Origin: Dipteris shenzhenensis
Taxonomy: Eukaryota > Polypodiophyta > Polypodiopsida > Gleicheniales
Length of the DNA stretch: 64,000 bases
Assembly (NCBI GenBank): GCA_047967505.1
Contig: CM106538.1
Direction: 5' to 3' (one strand)
The translations under genes and the position numbers were made by a program. The notes under the pieces are model-generated. The model was given only the letters and a program-made list of their open reading frames with translations. It was not told the DNA's origin and did no database searches. Shown here piece after piece: positions 1 to 9,995 of this stretch (position 1 is its first letter; every line of letters begins with the position of its first letter).

Positions 1-1951
1 TTAAATCTATTTTATGATCTACTTCTCTCTCAGGAGATAAACCATCAGGTAAATTAGACGGAAAAACATCTTTAAATTTAAACATTAAATCTTTTAAAGA
101 AGATTTATATTTTTTAACATTACAAAAAACAACATTACTTCTTTCCGATGCAAAAGACATAAAATCACCAATAAAAGTAAGTTCACAAAGATATACCTCG
201 CATTCTTCTTGGTGTAGTAGTCGTTCCAATTCCATCCAACAAATAAGAGGAGAATTAGGCACATCATGTTCTCCTTGAATCTGAAAGACTCTACCCTCTT
301 TTTCAAACATAATGGAGTTATTAAGATAACTCCTCTATAACCTATGCCCAAGACTATATAGCCATTCTCGACCAAGCACTACATCTATTCGGTCGAGATG
401 CATGATTTGGAAATCCAACGCATCCTGATAGCCTTGAATATCCATCTCTACACCATATATCATGGTGTCCCAAACTTTTTTATCACTGCCCTTCGCCAAA
501 GAGACCACATATTTATGGGCATTGGGACTCTCAGGCAATTTTAATTTCTTAACTAGCGAGTAGTTTAAGAAATCATATGTTGCACTATCATCGACCATCA
601 CTCTTACTCTTTGCCCCTTAATTTTTCCATGCATCCTCATTAAATCATGAGGAACAAAGGTGGGCTGCCACATTGCCAATGATAGACAGCACAGGTGGGT
701 GCTATCCTCATGATAGACCTCTACCTCAGTGTACTTTTCAATACCATTAAGAGGTAACACTTGCACCGCATGCACTTGTTTTTGTGGAGGTCTATTTGGG
801 GCTTTAGCTCTTGCTAGTTTATTTTTAGGATAGTTCCAAGCAACATGGTCTTTGCCCAGACATTTGAAGCAAATATTTTCTTGCCTGGCGCTTTCATAAT
901 CCTCTTTCTTCAAGAGAGGATAATTTTGTGTTTGAGGTTTCTTAGGTGGTGCCTGAGGAACCTCCTTCTTAAAGTGCCCCTTCCTTTTCAAATTGGAAAA
1001 TTTATTGAACTTTGGAACAAAACATGTTTGCTCCGAAGTTCCAATTCTGAATTTCCCCGTCGTATCATCATATATTTGGGCATACTGAATGGCTTCCTCA
1101 AAGGTTTTTGGAGAATTTCTTTTCATCTCAACCTTGTAAGTGTCTTTGAGACCTCTCATGAAACCCCTTATCTTTTGGAATTCATCAATTCCCTTTAGCT
1201 TAAGGACTGCCTCCCTATAATTTGCTATGTACTGGACTAGAGTGTTTTTACCCATAGTGCAATTGTCCCAAGCCTCCCACGCTCTTTCTTATTCATTTTC
1301 TGATAAAAACTCTTTTAGGAAGGCTTGTTCAAACTCAGTCTAATACCTAGGAATTTTATCACTCTCCCTGAGGCTCATCCACCATTTATAGGATTTATTT
1401 CCAAGGGAAAGACTTGCTTCCACGACTTGATTTTCAGGAGGTGTATTCTTGAGTCGATGAAAGTCTTGCCATTTTTGAAAGAACGTATTAATCGCATCTT
1501 TATTACGCTCCTTTTCTTCCCCATTAAAAATTGGTGGTTTTAAGTCCTTAAGGATGTTCGAGGTTTCTCTAAGTCAAGAGGTAGACCTCTCAACTTGATT
1601 AGGAGGAATCGGTGATTTTTTAGTAATAGATACCGATTGAGAATCGGCTATCTTAGTTATAGCTTCAGCTAGAGTTTTTAATGTTTCACTGATAACCCCT
1701 AACTGTGTTTCTATATTTTGCGTTCGAGTTTCAAGTTTAGTGAATTCCGCATACGGAATTCCATAATCACCATAATCAATATCCACCATTTGTACATTAT
1801 CCTCTTGAGTTTCAGTTTGTACCTCCTCATGTATTTCCTCTCTAACTATTGCTTTTCCCTTTCTAGCCCTTTCCTCGGCCTCCCTATTCATACTATCCCT
1901 TTCTGGAGTTATCATTTTAAAAATGTATATTTTCCAGAAAATGTAAAGCAA
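1..1951 (-). pseudogene. gypsy gag-protease-RT polyprotein, one frame with four stops
   Basis: A single reading frame is legible from 1951 down to 1 with no frameshift but four in-frame stops: TGA at 1574-1576, TAG at 1340-1342, TAA at 1289-1291 and TAG at 335-337. In order it shows an acidic N-terminal region, the gag core (TFFQKWQDFHRLKNTPP, then YKWWMSLRES), a CCHC knuckle whose last Cys is Tyr (CFKCLGKDHVAWNY), and a protease in which the catalytic DSG has become DDS (VDDSATYDF) although the downstream VVLGREWL is kept. After the last stop comes the gypsy RT entry motif LPDGLSPEREVDHKIDL. Loss of the knuckle Cys and the protease DSG as well as the stops makes this non-functional. Confidence 0.8.
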
Positions 1952-2950
1952 AGTGCTTTATGTGAGAGAGAAAAATATTATGCCCACTTCCCTGGTATTT
2001 GTTCGATGGTCTTGAATTCATCTTCGCGCTTTCTTCGATCCACGATTCTTCAATCCCGCTTCTTCCGTTTCCCTCGATGCCTCGATGCAGAAATTCGAAA
2101 TCCTCGATACCTTCTTCTTCTTTCAATTTGGCGAGGCTAAGGAGTTTTGGAAGAAGAAGAAGAGGGTGAAAAGACTTTGAAAAGAGAGGAGGGCTTTAGA
2201 CTTTAGAGAGGGTATAAATTCTCTGATGAGATGGCTTTTTTTTTTGTAATTAAGGTACTTTTCAACCTTTGGATGATGTGTTTTGAGGATCCAAGAGCTG
2301 CGCAGGCACATTGATGAGGCAAGTGCTGGAGGAATTGACCGAGAATTCTTTCTCTACTTCTTTCAAAATCTGAGCCGCCCCTGGAGTCTAGACCTGTGAG
2401 ATCCGCAGCACTGATGCTCTGGTCTCACCTTCTTGATGTCTAAAGTCTGCGCCATCGCTCAGCCGCTCAGGCCTGCAGATTTGAGAGAAGAGCAAGCTAT
2501 GTGCCCTACGCAGCAATTGCGGCTTGTCTCCCGAAATGGCCGTGAGTATGAGTTTGTGTTACGAGATTGGGCTTGCAGACTCTGGGTGACTGAGTCGTGA
2601 GCGCTGCGCGGACGGATCAATTAATAGAACTTGCTGGCTCACGTATGTTGAAGCTCGCAACTCCTGAGTCCCAACTGTGGGCTTGAGCCTTGAAGAATAT
2701 TGCAAAAGCTATAATTATAGGGTGCCTTACCCGCCTCCTACGTACGGCACCCCTGTCGGGTATCCTTGCGAGGGATTGCCTTGAATGCCAAGAATGATTT
2801 TAGTCATATTTTGCACTAGTTCAGGGTCTTCACTGTAGCTCTCATAGCAACGCCCCCATCGTGGATCTCTAGAAACTGCTATGCAAAGAGCAAAGGCATA
2901 CGAGTCGGCATATAGAAAACTTCAAGTCTTCAACACCAAGTCTTCATCGT

Positions 2951-2963
2951 GGCTCTGATACCA
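2951..2963 (-). other. primer-binding site, initiator-Met tRNA type
   Basis: The minus strand reads TGGTATCAGAGCC, the standard plant LTR-element complement to the 3' end of initiator Met-tRNA. It lies one or two bases inside the presumed LTR end and about 1 kb upstream of gag, which is the expected position for the element at 1-2965. Confidence 0.7.
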
Positions 2964-2965
2964 AT

Positions 2966-5190
2966 GAAACATCACCGTAAAGAGGGCCTAATTTAAGTTC
3001 TCCTTCCAACCATGGCTTTCCAGAGTGATCCCCTTATTCCACCCCGTGAACTCCCTTGTTTCTTTTCTTTTCTTTTTTTGGAGCCTCTCTCTGGAAGCCT
3101 CCCCTGAACCCAATGCATGCCATGTGGTCTTCCTATGATGCCAAGTGTCATTTCCAAGGTCCTCACCCTTTTAACCCCTCTTGGCATCCCTCTTAATGCT
3201 AGATCTATTTTGCCTAGGCATTAATTTGTGTGTCCACCGTTGCACTGTCAAGCCCTCTAGCTTCCCACCTTATACCATGGTCACACGGTATTATACTTGA
3301 CGTAACACCCTTTGATTGGAAGGAACATGCAATGTGTAGAAGATGGAGATTCTTGGTAATTTTGAGAAGGTTTGACTATGTAAATAGTCAGCTCTAGCTT
3401 GATAATTGTTTCTACCTGAGTTGTATTGATTTCTACCTCTAATGGAGTTTCCTCTTTATAAAATTTTACTTTAAGCATACAATTTCACCTAATGATTCTT
3501 TGAATTAATAGTGGAACTTCCCATCATCTACTCTTGTGTAAGAATGTTAGTGGAGCATCTTTGGTGACCATGGCTATCAGAAATTGGTCTTTTGCCTAGA
3601 TCGCTCAATGAAATTTGAACAAGTCTTTCATTCTTAGTTTCTTGTCTAGACAAGGTAGTGTGGACAAGGTAGTATTGATCTATCTTTGACTATGATTTCG
3701 TCGCATTGCTTAGTTAATTTTCAAGCATGTTAGTTGTAAACATGTTCTTGGCATTCTTCGATGCTTTCCATCCATTTAGAACTGATGTCTTTTGTCTAAT
3801 GATTGGAATCTTAGGGTTCTTGGTCTTAAAATTGATAAGGTTAACATCAAAATCGATAAGTTTGAGTGCTTATTGAGGTCTTTCATCGTAGTGCGCTTCT
3901 TGTTTTACTAAGCTCTTTAGTTGCATTAGATATCAAGGGCATCATTAAGGTTGTCGCATGAGGTTTTGATCTTTTCTCTTACTTTGTGATATTGCTCCAA
4001 AATTTCTTCACTTGGAAAATGTTCACAAGTTTGAAAGTCTAATTACCATATTTGCTATCATCCAAATATTATGTCATCATGTGATGTATCATGTTTAATT
4101 GCACTAAAATCAAATCGGTCATTGTAGGCATGTGAGTGTCAAATATTGATGATTTCACACAATAAAAGAGTCTAGAAAAGTTAGGTGAAAATTAATAAAA
4201 GTACACTAAGAGATAGCATACACTATTATAGGTATTACTAAAAATCATAACAAGTATTGTAAGTTTGGCAAATATGTAGACAATAGCAAAAATAGCTTTA
4301 GAAGTGTGGCATATGACATTTTTAAATTGTTAGTGAGGACTATAGTAAAACTTGACACAAATTGACCAAGATATGACCATCCTTGTAAAGAAAGAAGCAC
4401 CAACATATGCATTGAAAGTCGAGATTATGATGCATAAAACTGGTTGTAAAGGTGTCAAAATGAAATGAATAAGATGTCTTTTATATTTCAAACCACATGC
4501 AAAAAGAGTACAAAAAAAGGTGCAAACTGGGTTTAAATAGGATGCTAAACAATCAAGATATGGGCACTTATATTTGGGTGTATTTAGGCAAATTGATTAA
4601 GGCACCACTTTTCTCACTTTCACCAAAATGTTACCTTGACATAGCCTTCCTCTTCAATTAGTGCAATTGTCTTGTGGGGTTAAAGCATCATCAAGTGTAG
4701 CCAATTAAACTATTTTTAGGGGTGCAATACAATAGGCATTAGTGGGTGGGATTACAACATCAGAGTACGCTCACGATGACATGCAACAGCCCACATAATT
4801 GTAAAATTATTTTTTGCAACGTGATGATTACCACATGAGAGGGTAATCATGGGTGATAATACCCCACAAAAGATAGTAGGAATGGCAACATTCCTCTACA
4901 TAGTGATGGAGGCAATGCATAAAGCATAGGAGATGCTTATTTTGTACCCGCTATGGCGTAAAATCTCTTCTTAGTTATCCAGATGATTGAAAGAGACATG
5001 GAGTTAGTCTTCAACAAGTTCAGGTGCATGAAATACATTCTATCTCATGTATTAAGTCCAACATAAGTTCATCACTTAAACAAAGTCATATTTTGATCAA
5101 CCTATAATAGCTTTGGTAGCACCATGTATAACTCCAACTATTCAGACAATTACCTTTTGCAATTTGCTAGCTCACTTGGAAGGTGTTTAA
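2966..5190. other. no gene recognised; decayed repeat DNA
   Basis: The first part should be the LTR of the gypsy element to the left, but there is no second copy to delimit it. The rest is AT-rich with short, unrelated reading frames. No domain, terminal repeat or RNA gene was recognised. Confidence 0.5.
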
Positions 5191-5194
5191 TCCA

Positions 5195-5640
5195 CCATGA
5201 GAAGACACATAGCAAAGGCAAAGAAAAGGTCCTTGATCGATACAATACAACAGCCACAATGGTCATCATCATTGATACACTAAAGAGTCCCACGACCAAT
5301 GTGAGAATATCTTTTTGTGATCTAAAGGAACCTATAAAAAATAATTTGCATTCATGGCCAAAGTAACGAAATTGAAAGAACTAACTTCATTCGAAGAAGT
5401 GTGAGTGTCTCATGAATGCCAACAAGCAATGGATGAAGAGTACAATTGTCATATCAAGAATCAAACATGGACTTTGATAGATCTCCCTAAAGAGAAAAGC
5501 CCACCAGTTGCACATGGGTTACAAAGTCAAGATCAACTCAAATTGAGCAATTGAAAGTACAAAGCTAATTAGTTGCTAAGGGATATGCCTAAGGTTGCAA
5601 ACTTGAAAACAATAAGAATAGTCATTGCTTTTGCTTTACA
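5195..5640 (+). pseudogene. Ty1/copia RT remnant (plus strand)
   Basis: Read through stops and frame changes, this shows the start of a copia reverse transcriptase: MDEEYNCHIKNQTWTLIDLP near 5430-5490, then a degraded KYKAxLVAKGYA near 5555-5595 and RIVIAFALHF near 5610-5640. The match ends abruptly at about 5640-5665, where a copia RT on the other strand begins. It is too short and too broken to be coding. Confidence 0.6.
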
Positions 5641-7495
5641 CTTTGAATACATCTATCCTCTAGTACCATGCTCTTAAGGCAGATTTCAGCCCATAAATTG
5701 CCATGTGAAGCTTTGCATTCCTTCTTTCCTTCATCTGGTTGTCAGAAGCCTTCTGACTGTTCACCCTGAAGCTCACCATTTGAAAGGTAGACTTCATGTG
5801 AAAAATTTGAGGCAACCAAAGCTATGACCGTGTATGGTAGTCATCCTAGTTGTAGGAGCAATTGTCTCTTCATAGTCAACTCCTCTAGCTATGCATAGCC
5901 TTTGACAAGTCTCACCATATACTTATCCAAAATACTATCCAATCTGTGTGTAGTAAACCCATGTGGTTCTCATGATCTTCTTTCAAATCTATCAACCAAG
6001 TCCCAAGTGTGGTTCTTCAGAATGGCCTCCATTTAAGCTTCCATGGCAGCCACCATTGTGGAATTTCCTTTACTCTAATGGTTTAGATCTTATGGATCTA
6101 AACCATCATAGCATAGGTCACAGTAGGTGCTTTCCTCTGAGGCCTCACCTCTAAACTTGTCTTCGGAATGTCTAAGACTCTTGAATCCTCCAAGGTCTTT
6201 AGCTACCATCTTGGTAGTTTTCTTTACTTCCCTAGGGTCCGTATAGTTGACTTGGATATGACTCTAAACCTTCAATCTCTGGATTCTTTACTGCTGGTGC
6301 CGCTGCTTGTGGCTTGGACTATCTCCTAGAAAACAACCACCTCTAGCTTCTTTGTCTCGAGGTCATATAGTCGATAGGCCTTTGATTCCTCACTATACTG
6401 ACAAAGATATACTTCTTGATCCTAGGATCCAAACTTAGTTCTATGTGCTCTTGGCCTTCCACCTCTTTGAAATGCAAGAAATCCATATAATCCTACCAAA
6501 ATCATCAATGAAGGTGACGTAATACACAAGCTTAGAGAATGATGTCATGGAAATCTTTCCGCATTTGTCGGAATGGACCAACTCGAATGGAACCTTGGCC
6601 CTTCATGTAGCCTCCTTCGAGAATGCCTCTCAAGGCTGGTTGCCCTATATGCAAGCCTAGCAGACCTTTGCACTGTCGCAAGTGTGGAAGTCCATCGACT
6701 ATGCCAGCTTTTTGCATCTCCAAGAAAGTCCCATTGCTGACATTTCCAAGCCTTTTATGAACTTGAACTACCTATATCCACTTGGGCCATTGAAGCCCTG
6801 ATTTTGTACAGCCCATGATCCTTTATTCCTCTGGCCACAACTTTTCTTGGATCACGACACTTCCATCATCAAACTTAACCGTCATCCTATTCTTTGTGAT
6901 GTGGTTGACAAAAGAAGATTATTGCAAAGATTAAGAACATAAAGAACATTTTTCATTACCTTTTCTTCATGGGAGATGCTAAGCTTAGAGGAAGCATTCG
7001 AATGCTCCCGTTCCCTTCTATTAAGCACTATTTTATCTCCAGCAATTATAGATTAATCCGAATACGACAAGTTGAAGTATCTTAAGCCGATTCCTTTTGT
7101 TGGGCATTTGTATGGAAGCACCATATCAACATACCAACCATCACTATGCTCACTCACTGCCCCATTCCCTTCTATTGAGCACTTTCTTAACTCTAGCAGC
7201 TATAGATGAATCCAGATACGGCATGTTGAAGTATCTTAAACCAATTCCTTTTGTTGGGCATTTGTCTAAAAGCACCATATGAACATACCAACAATCACTA
7301 TCCTCACTCACTACATGAGCTAAGTAGTGCTCTATAACTAGAAAGAGCTCCTCTTTTGTAACATTTGTTGAATCTAGCTTGGACTCTTCTTTGGATTGGT
7401 TGCCTTTCTTCCACTTTAGGCCCATCTTTTTCTTTCTACAATCTTTAGCTATGTGACCTAGCTTGTCGCAATAGAAACACTTTCAATCCCCATTT
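5641..7495 (-). pseudogene. Ty1/copia gag-integrase-RT remnant (minus strand)
   Basis: On the minus strand the copia domains come in the right order but in several frames with many stops. A complete CCHC knuckle (CFYCDKLGHIAKDC) lies near 7440-7490, then a linker and protease region at 7425-7150, integrase near 6600-6450 (PFELVHSDKCG, then YYVTFIDDFGRIIWI) and RT near 6050-5650 (ILKNHTWDLVD, later KLHMAIYGLKSALRAWY). The RT lacks its catalytic half. A 154-bp tandem duplication interrupts the protease region (7019-7317). This is an old, inactive copy. Confidence 0.65.
7019..7317. repeat. 154-bp tandem duplication, two diverged copies
   Basis: The stretch containing GTTGAAGTATCTTAA at 7071 recurs at 7225, with matching sequence before and after (AATTCCTTTTGTTGGGCATTTGT). 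The copies differ by scattered substitutions, so the duplication is old. It lies inside the copia remnant. Confidence 0.75.
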
Positions 7496-7499
7496 CTCA

Positions 7500-7612
7500 T
7501 TTTCTTATCTCAACTCTCTTGTCTTCCCTGGCTTGTCACACTCAAAAATATTTCGGTCCCAAAACAGTTATGATTTCAGGTTTAACCTTTATGCTTTTTG
7601 TCTTCTTTGACC
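7500..7612. other. junction sequence
   Basis: A short stretch between the copia remnant and the C-rich array. Nothing was recognised in it. Confidence 0.3.
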
Positions 7613-7965
7613 CCCTGCGCTTCCCCTCCGTACCACCTCGCTACCCCCTCCGCTACCCCTCGCTACCCCCTGCACTCCCCCTGCGCTAGCCCCTCTGCTC
7701 CCCCTACGCTACCCCCTGCTCTCTCCCTGCGCTAACCCCTGCTCTCTCTCCCGCGACCCCCTGCTCTCTCTGCTACCCCCTCCGCTACCCCTTCGTACCC
7801 CCTCCGTACCCCCTCGCTAACCCCTCCGCTACCCCTGCACTACCCCCTACTCTCTCTCTCTCCCGCTACCCCCTCTGCTACCCCTCCGTACCCCCTCCGC
7901 TACCCCTCCGTACCGCCTCGCTACCCCTCTCTCTCCCCCCCCCCCTCCGCTACCCTCACTACCCC
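7613..7965. repeat. C-rich minisatellite, degenerate GCTACCCCCTCC units
   Basis: About 350 bp are built almost entirely from CTACCCC(C)T(C)CG blocks, with local (CT)n and a poly-C run near 7935. Unit length drifts around 10-13 bp. The strand asymmetry is extreme: the plus strand has almost no G outside the GCTACC motif. It ends directly at LINE sequence. Confidence 0.85.
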
Positions 7966-7979
7966 TTTCAACGACACCA

Positions 7980-9107
7980 GTGCTACCAAGGTCATGATCT
8001 TTAACACCTCTCGAGCAAACATGCAACGGAAGCAGTTTACTTTTACTTTCGATGGGTCACCAGTCGAGATCATATCCTCATACACTTACTTGGGGGTCAA
8101 TGCTTCCACTCCCACTTCTAAGACCCTCGAACCAAGGTTCTGCTCTCCGACTCCTGGGTCCGACCAGCCGGTATGTATGGCAACCCTTGTTGGGGGCCTG
8201 ACATGTCAGAGATAGAGTGAACACGGGTGGAGCGCCTGCAGATCCTCATGCTCTCACGGATGATCCGGGGGAAACCGTCTGTAAATCACATCATTCAGGC
8301 CGAGTTTGGTGCTTCTCCACTCTAGCTACATGCAGCCTTTCAGACCATTATATATCTACATCGGGTTAGATCATATGGTGCACATCAGGGAGACAGAGGT
8401 TGCCATGGTTGGCTCTCGATTCCTCCATGAGGTTGGCAACAGAGGGAGACGAGCGATGGTATGCATGGACTCACAAATGGTTTGGGAGACTAGGGTTCCA
8501 CATCGATAGGAAACCTCCTTTTCAGTATAATTTAGATGCCCCTTCGGTACTCCCACCCACCATCCTGATCAAGCCACACCAACCAGGTCAGTCATGAGGA
8601 TCTCCTGCAGCTACGCACCTTTGGGACCTGGTTGGAGCCCAGGGAGCTTCCAGTGAAGCTGACTTTCTACAGAGACTACTATCTTCGTATTTCGGAGGGA
8701 TTTCATCACACCACCGGGGTACACACCTTCATATGCCTCACTCACTACGGATCTCCATCAGACAGTTTCGAGTATCATTACACCGCCTCCGCGTAGAGAG
8801 CGGCAGAACAGAGGGGATGCCCAAGGAGCATTGCTTATGCATATTGTGCGACTATTAGGAGGTCAAGTCGGAGGAGCATTTTATTTTCAGGTGCCCAGTG
8901 TACTACGAGATCCGAGGTCGCTATCACTGCCTCTTCAGAGACAACTCTGAGCTCCTTTCCAGATTCCTCGCCTACCCAGATCAAAGATGCCTCGCGGCCT
9001 TCATTCACGAGGGGGTCCAACAGAGAGTACTTACTAAAGCGACGAGGCTTGGCCACATCATCAGACACCTCTCAGAGCAAGATCACAGAGTTCTTCTCAA
9101 CGAGTGA
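7980..9107 (+). pseudogene. LINE ORF2 C-terminal part (RT thumb and CCHC)
   Basis: Broken frames give [20 protein letters not shown] and ISSYTYLGV, the conserved block after the RT catalytic domain. Further on is a LINE C-terminal Cys-His motif: CILCDY, one stop codon, then EEHFIFRCPVYYEIRGRY at about 8830-8930. The last open stretch ends at 9107 with a stop, followed by the repeated 3' UTR. Several stops and an internal deletion rule out function. This CxxC...H...C arrangement differs from the zf-RVT/RNase H end of common plant L1 elements such as the one at 46.5-52 kb. Confidence 0.65.
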
Positions 9108-9134
9108 CATTAATCGTCCAGTCTCTAGCCGCAA

Positions 9135-9908
9135 TCTCTAGCCGCAAACGTGAGACAGACGACCGCAACACAACACACGAGACATCGAGGGGACACATCA
9201 CTCTGGGAGGCCTCCCGTCATTCGGATACGTCCCACCGGAGTCAAAAGGCTCTGGTCTTGGGTCGAGCCTCGTCCAAGAGACCGATACGTGCAACACCCC
9301 TTGACGAGCACCAACATTCCATCACCGGCTATGCACCAACTAGGGCGACATGACATATGGAGGATTTCGCTCCGCTCCAGTCCTTTTCTTTTCATTGTTA
9401 CATCCAGATGTATTTGATTTAATTATGTATGATCAGACTTAGGATTCAACATGGGTGATATGCTCGTTTCAGTAGCTCCATCCTTACTATGATTTGAATC
9501 ATTTTTTTTTCATTCTCTAGCTGCAGACGTGAGAGACCCCGACCCGACGACCGCAACACAACACACAAGACATCGAGGAGATACACAGATCACTCTGGGG
9601 GACCTCCCGTCATTGTTTAGACTCGGGATATGTCCCACAAGAGTCACGGTGGCTCTGGTCTTGCGTCGAGCCTCGTTCAGGAGACCAAGATGTACAGCAC
9701 CCCTTGACGGGCACCAGCGTCCCATCACCGGCTATGCACCAACTAGGGAGACATGAAATACGGAGAATTCCGCTCCACCACTCCAGTCCTTTTCTTTTCA
9801 TTGTTACATCCAGATGTATTTGATTTGATTATGTAAGATCAGACTTAGGATTCAGCATGGGTGATATGCTCGTTTCAGTAGCTCCACTCTTACTGTGATT
9901 TGTATCAG
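9135..9908 (+). repeat. 379-bp tandem repeat forming the LINE 3' UTR
   Basis: Two head-to-tail copies (9135-9513 and 9514-about 9908) share TCTCTAGC(C/T)GCA(A/G)ACGTGAG, the ACAACACAC(G/A)AGACATCGAGG block and CATTGTTACATCCAGATG. They differ at scattered positions. The start of a third copy (CAATCTCATAG) follows before the LINE's 3' terminus. Confidence 0.85.
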
Positions 9909-9995
9909 GTTTTCTTTCAATCTCATAGACCCATCGGTCTTCCGAAGACTCTAATAAAATTTCTTTCTTTCTTTCTCCCTCCTTTTCTTGTTCCC

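Larger units (their letters stand above)
1..2965 (-). mobile_element. Ty3/gypsy LTR retrotransposon, 5' half, cut by window edge
   Basis: Read on the minus strand, the order is LTR end, primer-binding site (2951-2963), untranslated leader (about 1952-2950), gag, protease and the beginning of reverse transcriptase, which runs off position 1. The plus strand begins TGAAACATC at 2965, so the LTR would end ...GATGTTTCA just before the PBS. Only one LTR copy is in the window, so its outer border, length and age cannot be fixed. The protease and RT order identifies the gypsy superfamily. Confidence 0.75.
7974..9995 (+). mobile_element. LINE, 3' half with tandem 3' UTR
   Basis: The fragment starts inside the RT C-terminal region and continues to the natural 3' end (AATAAAATTTC followed by a short TTTC repeat near 9955-9990). 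Its first 280 bp match the LINE at 33,431-33,803, except that about 105 bp are deleted after TACTTGGGGG. It is therefore a 5'-truncated copy of the same family. Confidence 0.7.

Noticed and set aside
2951-2966. Short tRNA-like word TGGTATCAGAGCC, also at 30465, 32385, 41752 and 25936
   Set aside because: These are retrotransposon primer-binding sites, not tRNA genes; no cloverleaf surrounds them.
7613-7965. CRISPR-like array or telomeric repeat
   Set aside because: Units are 10-13 bp, degenerate and without spacers, and the sequence is not a telomere motif; it is a simple minisatellite.
9097-9801. Overlapping open frames on both strands with similar peptides repeated about 380 bp apart
   Set aside because: They come from the tandem LINE 3' UTR repeat, which is non-coding.
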